Below, piece after piece: positions 41,632 through 51,126 of a stretch of 64,000 nt of DNA (position 1 is the first letter of the stretch; each line of letters starts with the position of its first letter). The DNA comes from Paracoccaceae bacterium. GTDB lineage: Bacteria; Pseudomonadota; Alphaproteobacteria; Rhodobacterales; Rhodobacteraceae. Location of the stretch: positions 16,885 through 80,884 of the forward strand of contig JACONJ010000023.1 of the NCBI GenBank assembly GCA_014323785.1, written 5' to 3'. The notes under the pieces were generated by a model. It was given only the letters and a program-made list of their open reading frames with translations, searched no databases and was not told the origin of the DNA. The translations under genes were made by a program, and so were the position numbers.

Positions 41632-44600
41632 TCACAGGTTGGTGGTAGAGTCGGGTTCGAATATGAACATATCCGCGGTAATGGCAAAGGCCGCGACACC
41701 CGTAAGCGTGATGCTGTTGCCAGAACCCAGATCAATCACGGCATCCGTGGCACCGCTTGCCGCGGCTTGCACTGCCGCGAAATCCGCGAACGCGCCCTGA
41801 TCAAGGACGATCTTGTCCCCGGTCACGTTGAAGTCCGTGATGGTGTCCTGACCAGAACCGGGATCCAGGAAGCGGAAGTGATCCGCACCATGACCACCTG
41901 TCAGGCTGTCGTTCCCGGCGCCACCGTCCAGCGTATCGTTCCCGGCACCCGCACCGCCATCAAGACGGTTGGCACCAGCATTCCCGGTCAGGGAGTCGTT
42001 ATGGCGTGAACCACGGAGGTGCTCAATATTGCGCAGCTCATCGCCCGCGGCGTGGCCACCGGTGTTTGAGGCCCCCACGACAAGGCTGACATTCACGCCA
42101 GCGTCCGAAAACAAATAAGCGGCTTCGTCCTCACCCGCACCGCCATCCAGCGTGTCGGCACCCGCACCACCAGAGAGCCGGTTGGCACCAGCATCCCCGA
42201 TCAGGGTGTCGTTATGGCTTGATCCACGGATGCGCTCAATATTGCGCAGCACATCGCCCTGGGCGTCGCCACCGCTGGCCGTGCCAGCCACAAGGTTCAC
42301 ATAAACGCCTGCGTCCGAAAACCAATAATCGGCCTCGTCCTCACCCACACCGCCATCCAGCGTGTCGGCACCGGCATCGCCGGTCAGCCAGTCGTGACCG
42401 GCACCACCTGTAAGGCTGTCAGCACCGGCATCGCCGCGCAGCCAGTCGTGACCGGCACCACCTGTCAGGGTGTCGTTACCGGCAAGACCATAGAGAGCAT
42501 TGTTGCCGTCATCTCCGGTCAGGGTATCGTTATGGTTTGAGCCGGCCAGGTTCTCAATATCGCGCAGCACATCGCCCGCGGCGTGGCCACCACTGGCCGT
42601 GCCAGCCGCAAGGTTCACATGAACGCCTGCGTCCGAATCCAAATATTCGGCCCGGTCCGCGCCGTCACCACCCTCCAGCGTGTCGGCACCACCCTTGCCA
42701 GTCAGCGTGTCATTACCAGCACCACCGGTCAGGGAGTCGGGACCGTCAGTGCCTATGATGATCTGGCCTTCCGTGCCAGTTTCGGTCTGGCCGATAATCC
42801 CGTTCTCGTTATCTTCATCCGAGCCGCCGCCAGTGCCGGGCGGGGGCGGGCCGGTATCCTCGCCCTCGTCATCTTCATCCGAGTTGACGAGCACGATAAA
42901 GGAATGGTCGGATTGCTCGGTGGTCCACGCTGCCCTGGCAGCCGCATCATCAGCATACCCATGGCCTGTCTGGATGAACGTGATGCTATTGCCATCACCT
43001 GGCAAAGCAAGGCGCAGGGTGTTGGCGTCAACAACCTCTACAGCAGCAATAACCGCCGCGGCATCCGCGAACGCGCCCGCGTCAAGGATGAGTTTGTCCC
43101 TGGCCGTGTCAAAATCCGTGATGGTATCCACACCAGACCCGGACTCTACGAAGCGGAAGTGATCAGCACCATCACCACCTGTCAGGCTGTCGTTCCCGGC
43201 ACCACCCTCCAGCGTGTCGGCACCCGCACCGCCATCAAGATGGTTGGCGCCAGAATCACCGGTCAGCGTGTCGTTGTGGGCCGAGCCGATCAGGTTCTCG
43301 ATTCTGCGCAGCATATCGCCCTCGGCGTCGCCACCGCTCTGGGCCACGGTGTCGTCGGCACCAAGGTTCACATTCACGCCTTCACCCGAACCCGCATAAC
43401 TGGCCGTGTCGATCCCGGCACCGCCATCCAGCGCGTCAGCACCCGCACCACCCTCCAGCGAGTCGGCACCACCCTTGCCAGTCAGCGTGTCGTCACCCGC
43501 ACCACCGGTCAGCGTGTCGGTACCACCCTTGCCGTTCAGCGAGTCGTCACCGGCACCGCCATCAAGATGGTTGGCACCAGAATTACCGGTCAGCGTGTCG
43601 CCGTGGTCCGAGCCGATCAGGTTCTCGATGTTGGTCAGCGTATCGCCCTCGGCGTCGCCACCGGTCTGGGCCACGGTGTCGTCGGCACCAAGGTCCACCA
43701 TCACGCCCGCACCCGAACCCGCATAACTGGCCGTGTCGGCACCCGCACCGCCATCCAGCGTGTCAGCACCCGCACCACCGGTCAGGGTGTCGTCACCGTC
43801 ACCGCCGGTCAACGAGTCATTACCGGCACCACCATCAAGATGGTTGGCCATAGCATCACCGGTCAGGGTGTCGGCATGAGCCGAGCCGAGCAGGTTCTCG
43901 ATGCCTTTCAGCGTATCGCCTTGGGCGTCGCCACCGCTCTGGGCCACGGTGTCGTCGGCACTAAGGTCCACCATCACGCCCGCACCCGAACCCGCGTAAC
44001 TGGCCGTGTCGGTTCCGGCACCGCCATCCAGGGTGTCAGCACCAGCACCACCGTGCAGGGAATCGGCACCGTCACCACCGGTTAGCTCGTCGTCACCGGC
44101 ACCACCGGTCAGCATGTCGTCACCCGCACCGCCATCAAGACGGTTGGCATTACCATCACCGGTCAGGGTGTCGTTGTGGTCCGAGCCGACCAGGTTCTCG
44201 ATGTGGCGCAGAACATCGCCCTCGGCGTCACCACCGGAGACGGTGGCTGTGCTGGCACCAGCCAGGGCCACACTCACGCCGTCGCCCGAACCCGCATAAC
44301 TGGCCGTGTCGTCATCGGCACCGCCATCCAGCGTGTCGGCACCGTCACCACCGTGCAGCACGTCACCACCGTCGCCACCGAACATCTCGTCGTTCCCGGC
44401 ATCACCGGACATGCGGTCATTCCCGGCACCACCATACAGCACGTCATCACCTTCACCACCGTCCAGCGTGTCATCATCGGCACCACCGAACAGCTCGTCG
44501 TTCCCGTCACCGCCCGTCAGCGCGTCGTTTCCGGCACCACCTTCCAGCACGTCACCACCGTCACCACCGAACAGCGTGTCGTCACCTTCACCACCTTCCA

Positions 44601-47061
44601 GCAGGTTGGCCGCGTCATCACCGGTCAGGGTGTCGCCGTGGTCCGAGCCGACCAGGTTCTCGATGTTGGTCAGCGTATCGCCTTCGGCGTCACCACCGGA
44701 GGCTGTGCTATCGGCAAGGTTCACATTCACGCCATCGTCCGAACCCGCATAACTGGCCGTGTCGTCATCGGCACCGCCATCCAGCGTGTCGGCACCGGCA
44801 CCGCCGTTCAGCACGTCGTTCCCGTCATCGCCGTGCAGCATGTCGCCACCGTCGCCACCGAACAGCACGTCGTTCCCGTCATCGCCGTGCAGCATGTCGC
44901 CACCGTCGCCACCATCCAGCATGTCATCACCTTCACCACCGTTCAGCGTGTCATCATCAGCACCACCGAACAGATCGTCGATCCCGTCACCGCCGGTCAG
45001 CGAGTCGTTCCCGGCATCACCTTCCAGCACGTCACCACCGTCACCACCGAACAGCGTGTCGTCACCTTCACCACCTTCCAGCAGGTTGGCCGCGTCATCA
45101 CCGGTCAGGGTGTCGGCATGGGCCGAGCCGAGCAGGTTTTCGACGTTGCGCAGCACATCGCCCTCGGCGTGGCCACCAGTATTCGAACTGCCATTAGCGG
45201 TCACATTCACGCCCGCACCCGAACCCGCATAACTGGCCGTGTCGTCGTCACCGGCACCGCCATCCAAGGTGTCAGCACCAGCACCACCGTGCAGGGAATC
45301 GGCACCGTCACCACCGGTTAGCTCGTCGTCACCGGCACCACCGGTCAGCATGTCGTCACCCGCACCGCCATCAAGACGGTTGGCATTACCATCACCGGTC
45401 AGGGTGTCGTTGTGGTCCGATCCGCGCAGGTTCTCGATGTTGGTCAGCGTATCGCCTTCGGCGTGGCCACCGGTGTTCGATCTGCCATTAACGGTCACAT
45501 CCACGCCTTTATCCGAACCCGCATAACTGGCCGTGTCGGTTCCGTCACCACCCTCCAGCGAGTCAGCACCACCCTTGCCAGTCAGCGTGTCATTACCAGC
45601 ACCGCCATCAAGACGGTTGGCCTCATCATCACCGGTCAGCGTGTCGGCGTGGGCCGAGCCGAGCAGGTTCTCGATGCCGGTCAGTGTATCGCCCGCGGCG
45701 TCGCCACCAGTGTTCGAACTGCCATTAACGGTCACATTCACGCCCGCACCCGAACCCGCATAACTGGCCGTGTCGGTTCCGTCACCACCGTCCAGCATGT
45801 CAGCACCCGCACCACCGGTCAGCGTGTCGGTTCCGTCACCACCGTCCAGCATGTCAGCACCCGCACCGCCGTTCAGGGTGTCGTTCCCGGCACCACCTTT
45901 CAGCGAGTCGTCACCGGCACCGCCATCAAGACGGTTGGCACCAGCATCACCGGTCAGCGTGTCGGCGTGGTCCGAGCCGATCAGGTTCTCGATGTTGGTC
46001 AGCGTATCGCCCTCGGCGTCGCCACCGGAGACGGTGGCTGCGCCAGCACCAGCCAAGGCCACACTCACGCCTGCGTCCGAACCCGCATAACTGGCCGTGT
46101 CGGTCCCGCCACCGCCATCCAGCGTGTCAGCACCCGCACCGCCATCCAGCGTGTCGGCATCGCCCTTGCCGTCCAGCGTGTCATCACCAGCACCACCGCT
46201 CAGGGTGTCGGAACCTTCAGTGCCTATGATGTTCTGGCCTTTCGTGCCAGTTTCGGTCTGGCCGATAATCTCGTTCTCGTTATCTTCATCCGAGCCGCCG
46301 CCAGTGCCGGGCGGGGGCGGGCCGGTATCCTCGCCCTCGTTATCTTCATCCGAGCCGCCGCCACTGCCGGGCGGGGGCTGGCCGGTATCCTCGCTCTCGT
46401 CATCTTCATCCGAGCCGCCGCCAGTGCCGGACGAGGGCTGTCCGGTATCCTCGCCCTCGTCATCTTCATCCGAGCCGCCGCCATTGCCGGGCGGGGGCTG
46501 GCCAGTATCCTCGCCCTCGTCACCTTCATCCGAGCCGCCGCCAGTGCCGGACGGGGGCTGGCCGGTATCCTTGCTACCACCACCAGAAGAACCTGCAATG
46601 ATGGCGACGACGGCCAGGCCACCAAGGGCCACAGCAACGGGGATGACGTCGTCAGCGGAGTCTTCCTCCTCCTCCTCCTGGGTGGACATATGCGCGGTCG
46701 GGTCCGCCCCCGTGGCCGCATCAAGTGCTGCGACATCCTTGGATGAAAGGCCGAACAGCTCCGCAATCTGTGCCCGCGTGCGGGGTTCCCACCCGATTAT
46801 CGCGCCATCGGTGCCCAATTCGGCAAGGAACAACGCCCCCTGCGGGTCAACCAGCACCAGTTCCCGGCCCTCTTCGGCGTAGAAATCCGAAATGATGACG
46901 CGGCCCCCGCTGTGCAGGACGACGATCAGGTCGGCCCCGTCGCGGACACTGCGCGCGATGGCCTCCGCGGCCAGGGGCAGCAGAACGCCCTGCGCCCCTT
47001 CGGGGACAGCAATGGCCGATGCCGAGGGCTCGGCGGTGAATATCGGTTGATTTATAGACAC
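41632..47061 (-). CDS. Giant RTX protein with BapA-like N-terminus (1809 residues)
   Basis: Residues 1-95 resemble the BapA prefix domain (AIARSVRDGADLIVVLHSGG, RVIISDFYAEEGRELVLVD). A hydrophobic segment (139-157) comes next, then five about 20-residue Gly/Ser/Asp/Glu/Pro linkers (GGGSDEDDEGEDTGQPPPG type). The bulk is calcium-binding GGxGxDxLxGG nonapeptides arranged in twelve modules that each contain an ASYAGS…GDTLTNIENLxGS unit: nine before and three after an internal copy of the C-terminal domain (DHFRFVESGSGVDTITDFD). A second linker and a second C-terminal domain end the protein (MFIFEPDSTTNL). This suggests a type I-secreted surface or biofilm protein, and the N-terminus fits cell-surface retention. 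The start is GTG 47061, with only a weak ribosome site. No secretion genes adjoin it. Confidence 0.9.
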   Translation of the reverse strand: MSINQPIFTAEPSASAIAVPEGAQGVLLPLAAEAIARSVRDGADLIVVLHSGGRVIISDFYAEEGRELVLVDPQGALFLAELGTDGAIIGWEPRTRAQIAELFGLSSKDVAALDAATGADPTAHMSTQEEEEEDSADDVIPVAVALGGLAVVAIIAGSSGGGSKDTGQPPSGTGGGSDEGDEGEDTGQPPPGNGGGSDEDDEGEDTGQPSSGTGGGSDEDDESEDTGQPPPGSGGGSDEDNEGEDTGPPPPGTGGGSDEDNENEIIGQTETGTKGQNIIGTEGSDTLSGGAGDDTLDGKGDADTLDGGAGADTLDGGGGTDTASYAGSDAGVSVALAGAGAATVSGGDAEGDTLTNIENLIGSDHADTLTGDAGANRLDGGAGDDSLKGGAGNDTLNGGAGADMLDGGDGTDTLTGGAGADMLDGGDGTDTASYAGSGAGVNVTVNGSSNTGGDAAGDTLTGIENLLGSAHADTLTGDDEANRLDGGAGNDTLTGKGGADSLEGGDGTDTASYAGSDKGVDVTVNGRSNTGGHAEGDTLTNIENLRGSDHNDTLTGDGNANRLDGGAGDDMLTGGAGDDELTGGDGADSLHGGAGADTLDGGAGDDDTASYAGSGAGVNVTANGSSNTGGHAEGDVLRNVENLLGSAHADTLTGDDAANLLEGGEGDDTLFGGDGGDVLEGDAGNDSLTGGDGIDDLFGGADDDTLNGGEGDDMLDGGDGGDMLHGDDGNDVLFGGDGGDMLHGDDGNDVLNGGAGADTLDGGADDDTASYAGSDDGVNVNLADSTASGGDAEGDTLTNIENLVGSDHGDTLTGDDAANLLEGGEGDDTLFGGDGGDVLEGGAGNDALTGGDGNDELFGGADDDTLDGGEGDDVLYGGAGNDRMSGDAGNDEMFGGDGGDVLHGGDGADTLDGGADDDTASYAGSGDGVSVALAGASTATVSGGDAEGDVLRHIENLVGSDHNDTLTGDGNANRLDGGAGDDMLTGGAGDDELTGGDGADSLHGGAGADTLDGGAGTDTASYAGSGAGVMVDLSADDTVAQSGGDAQGDTLKGIENLLGSAHADTLTGDAMANHLDGGAGNDSLTGGDGDDTLTGGAGADTLDGGAGADTASYAGSGAGVMVDLGADDTVAQTGGDAEGDTLTNIENLIGSDHGDTLTGNSGANHLDGGAGDDSLNGKGGTDTLTGGAGDDTLTGKGGADSLEGGAGADALDGGAGIDTASYAGSGEGVNVNLGADDTVAQSGGDAEGDMLRRIENLIGSAHNDTLTGDSGANHLDGGAGADTLEGGAGNDSLTGGDGADHFRFVESGSGVDTITDFDTARDKLILDAGAFADAAAVIAAVEVVDANTLRLALPGDGNSITFIQTGHGYADDAAARAAWTTEQSDHSFIVLVNSDEDDEGEDTGPPPPGTGGGSDEDNENGIIGQTETGTEGQIIIGTDGPDSLTGGAGNDTLTGKGGADTLEGGDGADRAEYLDSDAGVHVNLAAGTASGGHAAGDVLRDIENLAGSNHNDTLTGDDGNNALYGLAGNDTLTGGAGHDWLRGDAGADSLTGGAGHDWLTGDAGADTLDGGVGEDEADYWFSDAGVYVNLVAGTASGGDAQGDVLRNIERIRGSSHNDTLIGDAGANRLSGGAGADTLDGGAGEDEAAYLFSDAGVNVSLVVGASNTGGHAAGDELRNIEHLRGSRHNDSLTGNAGANRLDGGAGAGNDTLDGGAGNDSLTGGHGADHFRFLDPGSGQDTITDFNVTGDKIVLDQGAFADFAAVQAAASGATDAVIDLGSGNSITLTGVAAFAITADMFIFEPDSTTNL

Positions 47062-47209
47062 GATCCGTTTCTATGTTTGCGCGGCGCAGCCTGCAAAACT
47101 GCGGCGCGGGGTGGCTGGTGTGTGACGCTCTCGGCCGTTTGATGCTAAAACACCTCTTATCTACGGCACAAGGGCTTGCATTGCAAGCTGCGCACAACCG
47201 CCCCAACCC

Positions 47210-48790
47210 TTACACATAAGCCGCAGACATAAGCGTGCGCGTATACGCCGCTTTCGGGGCCCCGAACACCTCATCACACGGGCCAGCCTCAACGACCTTG
47301 CCCGCCTTCATCACGATAAGCGAGTGGGCCAGCGCACGCACAACCTTTAGATCATGGCTGATGAACAGATAGGCCAGACCATGCCGCCGCTGGAGTGCGC
47401 GCAGAAGCTCCACAATCTGCACCTGCACCGTTATATCAAGGGCCGAGGTCGGCTCATCCAGTACCAGAAGCCCAGGGCGCAGAATCATGGCCCTGGCAAT
47501 CGCAATACGCTGACGCTGACCACCAGAAAACTCGTGCGGGTAACGATGCATCACCGCAGGGTTTAGCCCGACCTCGGCCAAACTATCGGCCACCAGCTGC
47601 CGCGGATTCCGGCCGGGGGCAGTGCCATGCACCGTGAGCCCCTCGGCCACGATCTGTTCCACCGTCATACGCGGCGAAAGCGCGCCATAGGGATCCTGAA
47701 ACACGATCTGCATGTTGCGCCGCAAGGGGCGCAGCGCGGCAGAGGTCCAGCCCTGCACATCCTGCCCCATAAAAAGAATCGGCCCCCTGGACGCAATCAG
47801 CCGCATAACGGCCAGTGCCAGCGTGGTCTTGCCCGAACCGGATTCCCCCACCACACCCAGGGTCTCCCCCGCCCGGATCAAAAGGCTGGCTGATTGCACG
47901 GCCTTCACGTGGCTTACAGTCCGGCGCAAAAGCCCGCGTCGGATGGGAAACCAGACCCTAAGGTTATGGGTTCTGACAACCTCAGGCGCATTTTCGGGTA
48001 CCGGATCCGGGGTGCCAACCGTCCCGGTTTCCAGCAAATTCCGGGTGTAGGGGTGACGCGGGCCGGCGAAAAGTGCGGCGGTCGTGCCTGCCTCCACAAT
48101 CTTGCCATCCTTCATCACACAGACCCTGTCAGCAATGCGGCGCACAAGGCCAAGGTCATGGGTGATAAACAAAAGGCTCATCCCCCCAGTGTGTTTCAGA
48201 TCAGCCAGAAGTGCCAGAATCTGCGCCTGAATCGTCACATCAAGCGCGGTTGTCGGCTCATCCGCAATCAGAAGATCGGGGCCGTTGGCCAGTGCCATGG
48301 CAATCATTACGCGCTGACGCTGCCCCCCTGACAGTTGATGCGGGTAGGCCCCAAGCCGCGACTCGGGATCATGGATGCCGACCCTGGCCAGAAGGTCAAT
48401 GGTCCGCGCACGCGCCGCGCTGGCCCGCAGGCCCTGGTGCAGTGCCATGCTTTCGCCGATTTGCCGTTCCAGTGTGTGCAACGGGTTTAGCGAGGTCATT
48501 GGTTCCTGAAAAACAAAGCTGATTTTATTACCCCGCACTCGACGCAAAGCAGACTCAGACGCGCCCACCATCTCGGCCCCGCGATAGGTGATGGACCCCT
48601 CGATGCGCGCACTTTCAGGCAAGAGCGCGACGGTGGACAGGGCGGTGACGGATTTGCCCGAGCCGGATTCACCCACAAGCGCGACCGTCTCTCCGTCTTC
48701 AATGGTGAAATTTATGCCCTTGACAGCCCGGATGGTGCTGCCGTCCCGGGTGAAGCTGATCGATAAATCCATGACGCTGAGCATGGTCAC
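47210..48790 (-). CDS. yejF: Peptide ABC importer, double ATP-binding subunit
   Basis: 526 residues with two fused ABC ATPase domains. The first has Walker A GESGSGKSVTAL, signature LSGGQRQRVMIAMAL and Walker B LLIADEPTTALD; the second has GESGSGKTTLAL, FSGGQRQRIAIARAM and LLVLDEPTSALD. The C-terminal oligopeptide-type extensions are present. With YejA, YejB and YejE it forms a dipeptide/microcin-C-type importer of the inner membrane. The GTG start overlaps the yejE stop (GTGA). It is the last gene of yejA-yejB-yejE-yejF. Confidence 0.95.
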   Translation of the reverse strand: MTMLSVMDLSISFTRDGSTIRAVKGINFTIEDGETVALVGESGSGKSVTALSTVALLPESARIEGSITYRGAEMVGASESALRRVRGNKISFVFQEPMTSLNPLHTLERQIGESMALHQGLRASAARARTIDLLARVGIHDPESRLGAYPHQLSGGQRQRVMIAMALANGPDLLIADEPTTALDVTIQAQILALLADLKHTGGMSLLFITHDLGLVRRIADRVCVMKDGKIVEAGTTAALFAGPRHPYTRNLLETGTVGTPDPVPENAPEVVRTHNLRVWFPIRRGLLRRTVSHVKAVQSASLLIRAGETLGVVGESGSGKTTLALAVMRLIASRGPILFMGQDVQGWTSAALRPLRRNMQIVFQDPYGALSPRMTVEQIVAEGLTVHGTAPGRNPRQLVADSLAEVGLNPAVMHRYPHEFSGGQRQRIAIARAMILRPGLLVLDEPTSALDITVQVQIVELLRALQRRHGLAYLFISHDLKVVRALAHSLIVMKAGKVVEAGPCDEVFGAPKAAYTRTLMSAAYV

Positions 48791-49959
48791 CTGAACGTCT
48801 TCCTGGGGTCAAACGCATCGCGCACCCCTTCAAAGATAAAGACCAGAAGTGACAGCATGATCGCAAAGCTGAAGAACGCGGTAAAGGCCAGCCATGGGGC
48901 CTGCAGATTATTCTTGGCCTGCAGGGTCAACTCCCCCAGGGAGGGGGCCGAGGATGGCAGGCCGAAACCCAGGAAATCGAGCGAAGCAAGCCCGCCAATC
49001 GTACCAGTGACGATAAAGGGCAGCATGGTCAGCGTGGCAACCATGGCATTGGGCAGCATGTGGCGAACCATGATCACCCGGTTCGGAACGCCAAGTGCCC
49101 GTGCCGCGCGGATATATTCAAAGTTCCGCGCCCGCAGAAACTCGGCCCGGACCAAGCCAACAAGGGCTGTCCATCCGAAGAGTACCATAAGAACCGCAAG
49201 CAGCCAGAAATTCATCTGGAAAATCGCGGCGATAATGATGATGACAAACAGGCTGGGGGTATAGCCCCAGATTTCGATGATGCGTTGAAATATCAAATCG
49301 ATCCAGCCACCGAAATAACCCTGCACCGCCCCCGCGGCAATGCCGATGACCGAGGTGAGTGCGGTCACGACCAGCGCAAACATCACGCTAAGGCGGAAGG
49401 CATAGATAACGCGGGCCAGCACATCGCGTGCAGTATCATCGGTACCAAGCCAGTGGCTGGCATCGGGGGCCGAGGGCGCGGGCGTGGCAATAGCATTGCT
49501 GATTGTGTTATAGGCAAAGGGTACCGGGGGCCAAAGCAGCCAGCCGTCCTGTACGTTCTGGCCGTTGAATGCGCCCGTGTCCTGCACCGCGATGATCACG
49601 CCCTCTGGGTCATTCCAGCATTCCTCCAACCCGCCGGAGATGATCAGGCATTGCACCTCGGGGTCGCGATAAACCGCCTCGCTCCGGAAATCGCCACCAA
49701 ACTGCGTCTCGGGGTAGAAGGTGAAAACAGGGGTGTAAATCTGTCCCCGATAGCCGATGAGAATCGGCTTGTCATTGGCCAGAAGCTCCGCGAAGAGCGA
49801 CATGCCAAAGAGACCCGAAAAGATGACCAGCGACCAGAACGCGCGGCGGTTTGCCTTGAAATTGCGCCAGCGTCGCCGGTTCAGGGGTGAGAACCAGCCG
49901 GGCGGCGCACCGGGCAGAGGGGCGATGCCAAGTGTGGCGGTTGGCGGGGGCGGGGGCAC
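48787..49959 (-). CDS. yejE: Peptide ABC importer, permease
   Basis: 390 residues. It starts with SPLNRRRWRNFKANRRAFWSLVIF, an N-terminal membrane segment, then a long periplasmic loop with LANDKPILIGYRGQIYTPVFTFYPETQFGGDF typical of YejE. The permease domain follows, with the EAA-like loop RAEFLRARNFEYIRAARALGVPNRVIMVRHMLPNA. It pairs with YejB to form the channel. The C-terminus ends EGVRDAFDPRKTFR, as usual. It is six bases from the yejB stop and overlaps yejF. Confidence 0.95.
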   Translation of the reverse strand: MPPPPPTATLGIAPLPGAPPGWFSPLNRRRWRNFKANRRAFWSLVIFSGLFGMSLFAELLANDKPILIGYRGQIYTPVFTFYPETQFGGDFRSEAVYRDPEVQCLIISGGLEECWNDPEGVIIAVQDTGAFNGQNVQDGWLLWPPVPFAYNTISNAIATPAPSAPDASHWLGTDDTARDVLARVIYAFRLSVMFALVVTALTSVIGIAAGAVQGYFGGWIDLIFQRIIEIWGYTPSLFVIIIIAAIFQMNFWLLAVLMVLFGWTALVGLVRAEFLRARNFEYIRAARALGVPNRVIMVRHMLPNAMVATLTMLPFIVTGTIGGLASLDFLGFGLPSSAPSLGELTLQAKNNLQAPWLAFTAFFSFAIMLSLLVFIFEGVRDAFDPRKTFR

Positions 49960-49965
49960 AGTGCT

Positions 49966-51120
49966 TCAGACCTCCCGCGTCTCGAAGTCGATCCGGGGAT
50001 CGATCCAGACATACATCAGGTCCGAGATCAGGCCGACAATCAGGCCGATCAGCCCAAAGACAAAGAGCGTACCGAATATCACCGGATAATTGCGGCTGAT
50101 TGCAGCCTCAAAGCCCAGGCGACCCAGCCCGTCAAGCGAAAAGATCGTCTCAATAATCAGGCTGCTGCCGAAGAAAACGCCGACGAATACCGCCGGAAAA
50201 CCGGCAATGATGATCAGCATGGCGTTGCGGAAGACATGGCCATAAAGAACACGGCCATGGGCCAATCCCTTTGCCCTGGCAGTCATGACATACTGTTTCC
50301 TGATCTCGTCCAGGAAACTGTTTTTGGTCAGGAGCGTCAACGTGGCAAAGGCGGAAATGGTGGAAGCCAGCACCGGCAGGGTGATGTGCCAAAGGTAATC
50401 CAAAACCTTTTCCCACCATGTCAGTGTGGTCCACACATCCGAGGGAGAGGTCAGGCCGCGCAACGGGAAAATCTGGTAGAATGATCCTCCGGCGAACAGC
50501 ACCAGAAGCAGGATCGCGAACAGGAATCCGGGGATCGCATAGGCTACAATTATGACACCCGAGGTCCAGGTATCAAAGCGTGACCCGTCGCGGACGGCCT
50601 TACGGATACCAAGCGGGATCGAGACGAAATAGGCGATGAGCGTGGACCACAGGCCAAGCGTGATTGACACGGGCAGTTTGTCAATCACCAGGTCCATCAC
50701 GCGTTCTGAGTGAAAAAAACTGTCACCAAAATCAAAGCGCACATAATCCCACATCATAAGAAAGAAGCGTTCAACGGCGGGAATACGCCTGGCCGTGCAT
50801 TCGTCAAAATCGAGGTCGGGCACGCCAGTGAACCCCGGTTCACATATGATGTGGGCGAAATTAAACGATACCTCCAGCTCGTCCAGGAACCGCGGCGGCA
50901 GCCCGCGCGCGCCCTGATAAGATCCTTCAACCTCGGTCACGCCCGCTTCGCTGCCAGTGCCAGAGATATTGGCGAAAACATTGCCCTCCCCCTCCAGCTG
51001 TGCCAGCACTTGATCAACCGGGCCACCGGGCACAAATTGCGTCAGCGCAAAATTGATGACCATGATTCCTAACAACGTCGGAATCATCAGCATCAGGCGT
51101 CTAAGGATATAGGGGCCCAT
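49966..51120 (-). CDS. yejB: Peptide ABC importer, permease
   Basis: 384 residues: [39 protein letters not shown] is the standard first membrane segment of DppB/YejB permeases. The loop FPLRGL and the motif [28 protein letters not shown] are conserved. A large periplasmic insert (residues about 45-135, including [16 protein letters not shown]) is characteristic of YejB. It is six bases downstream of yejA. Confidence 0.95.
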   Translation of the reverse strand: MGPYILRRLMLMIPTLLGIMVINFALTQFVPGGPVDQVLAQLEGEGNVFANISGTGSEAGVTEVEGSYQGARGLPPRFLDELEVSFNFAHIICEPGFTGVPDLDFDECTARRIPAVERFFLMMWDYVRFDFGDSFFHSERVMDLVIDKLPVSITLGLWSTLIAYFVSIPLGIRKAVRDGSRFDTWTSGVIIVAYAIPGFLFAILLLVLFAGGSFYQIFPLRGLTSPSDVWTTLTWWEKVLDYLWHITLPVLASTISAFATLTLLTKNSFLDEIRKQYVMTARAKGLAHGRVLYGHVFRNAMLIIIAGFPAVFVGVFFGSSLIIETIFSLDGLGRLGFEAAISRNYPVIFGTLFVFGLIGLIVGLISDLMYVWIDPRIDFETREV

Positions 51121-51126
51121 GCCGAT

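Noticed and set aside
42583..46746. Long plus-strand open frames of 380-500 codons opposite the RTX gene
   Set aside because: They are mirror frames created by the repetitive GGxGxDxL codons. They have only Thr/Val/Gly/Arg-rich sequence, no ribosome sites and no family features.
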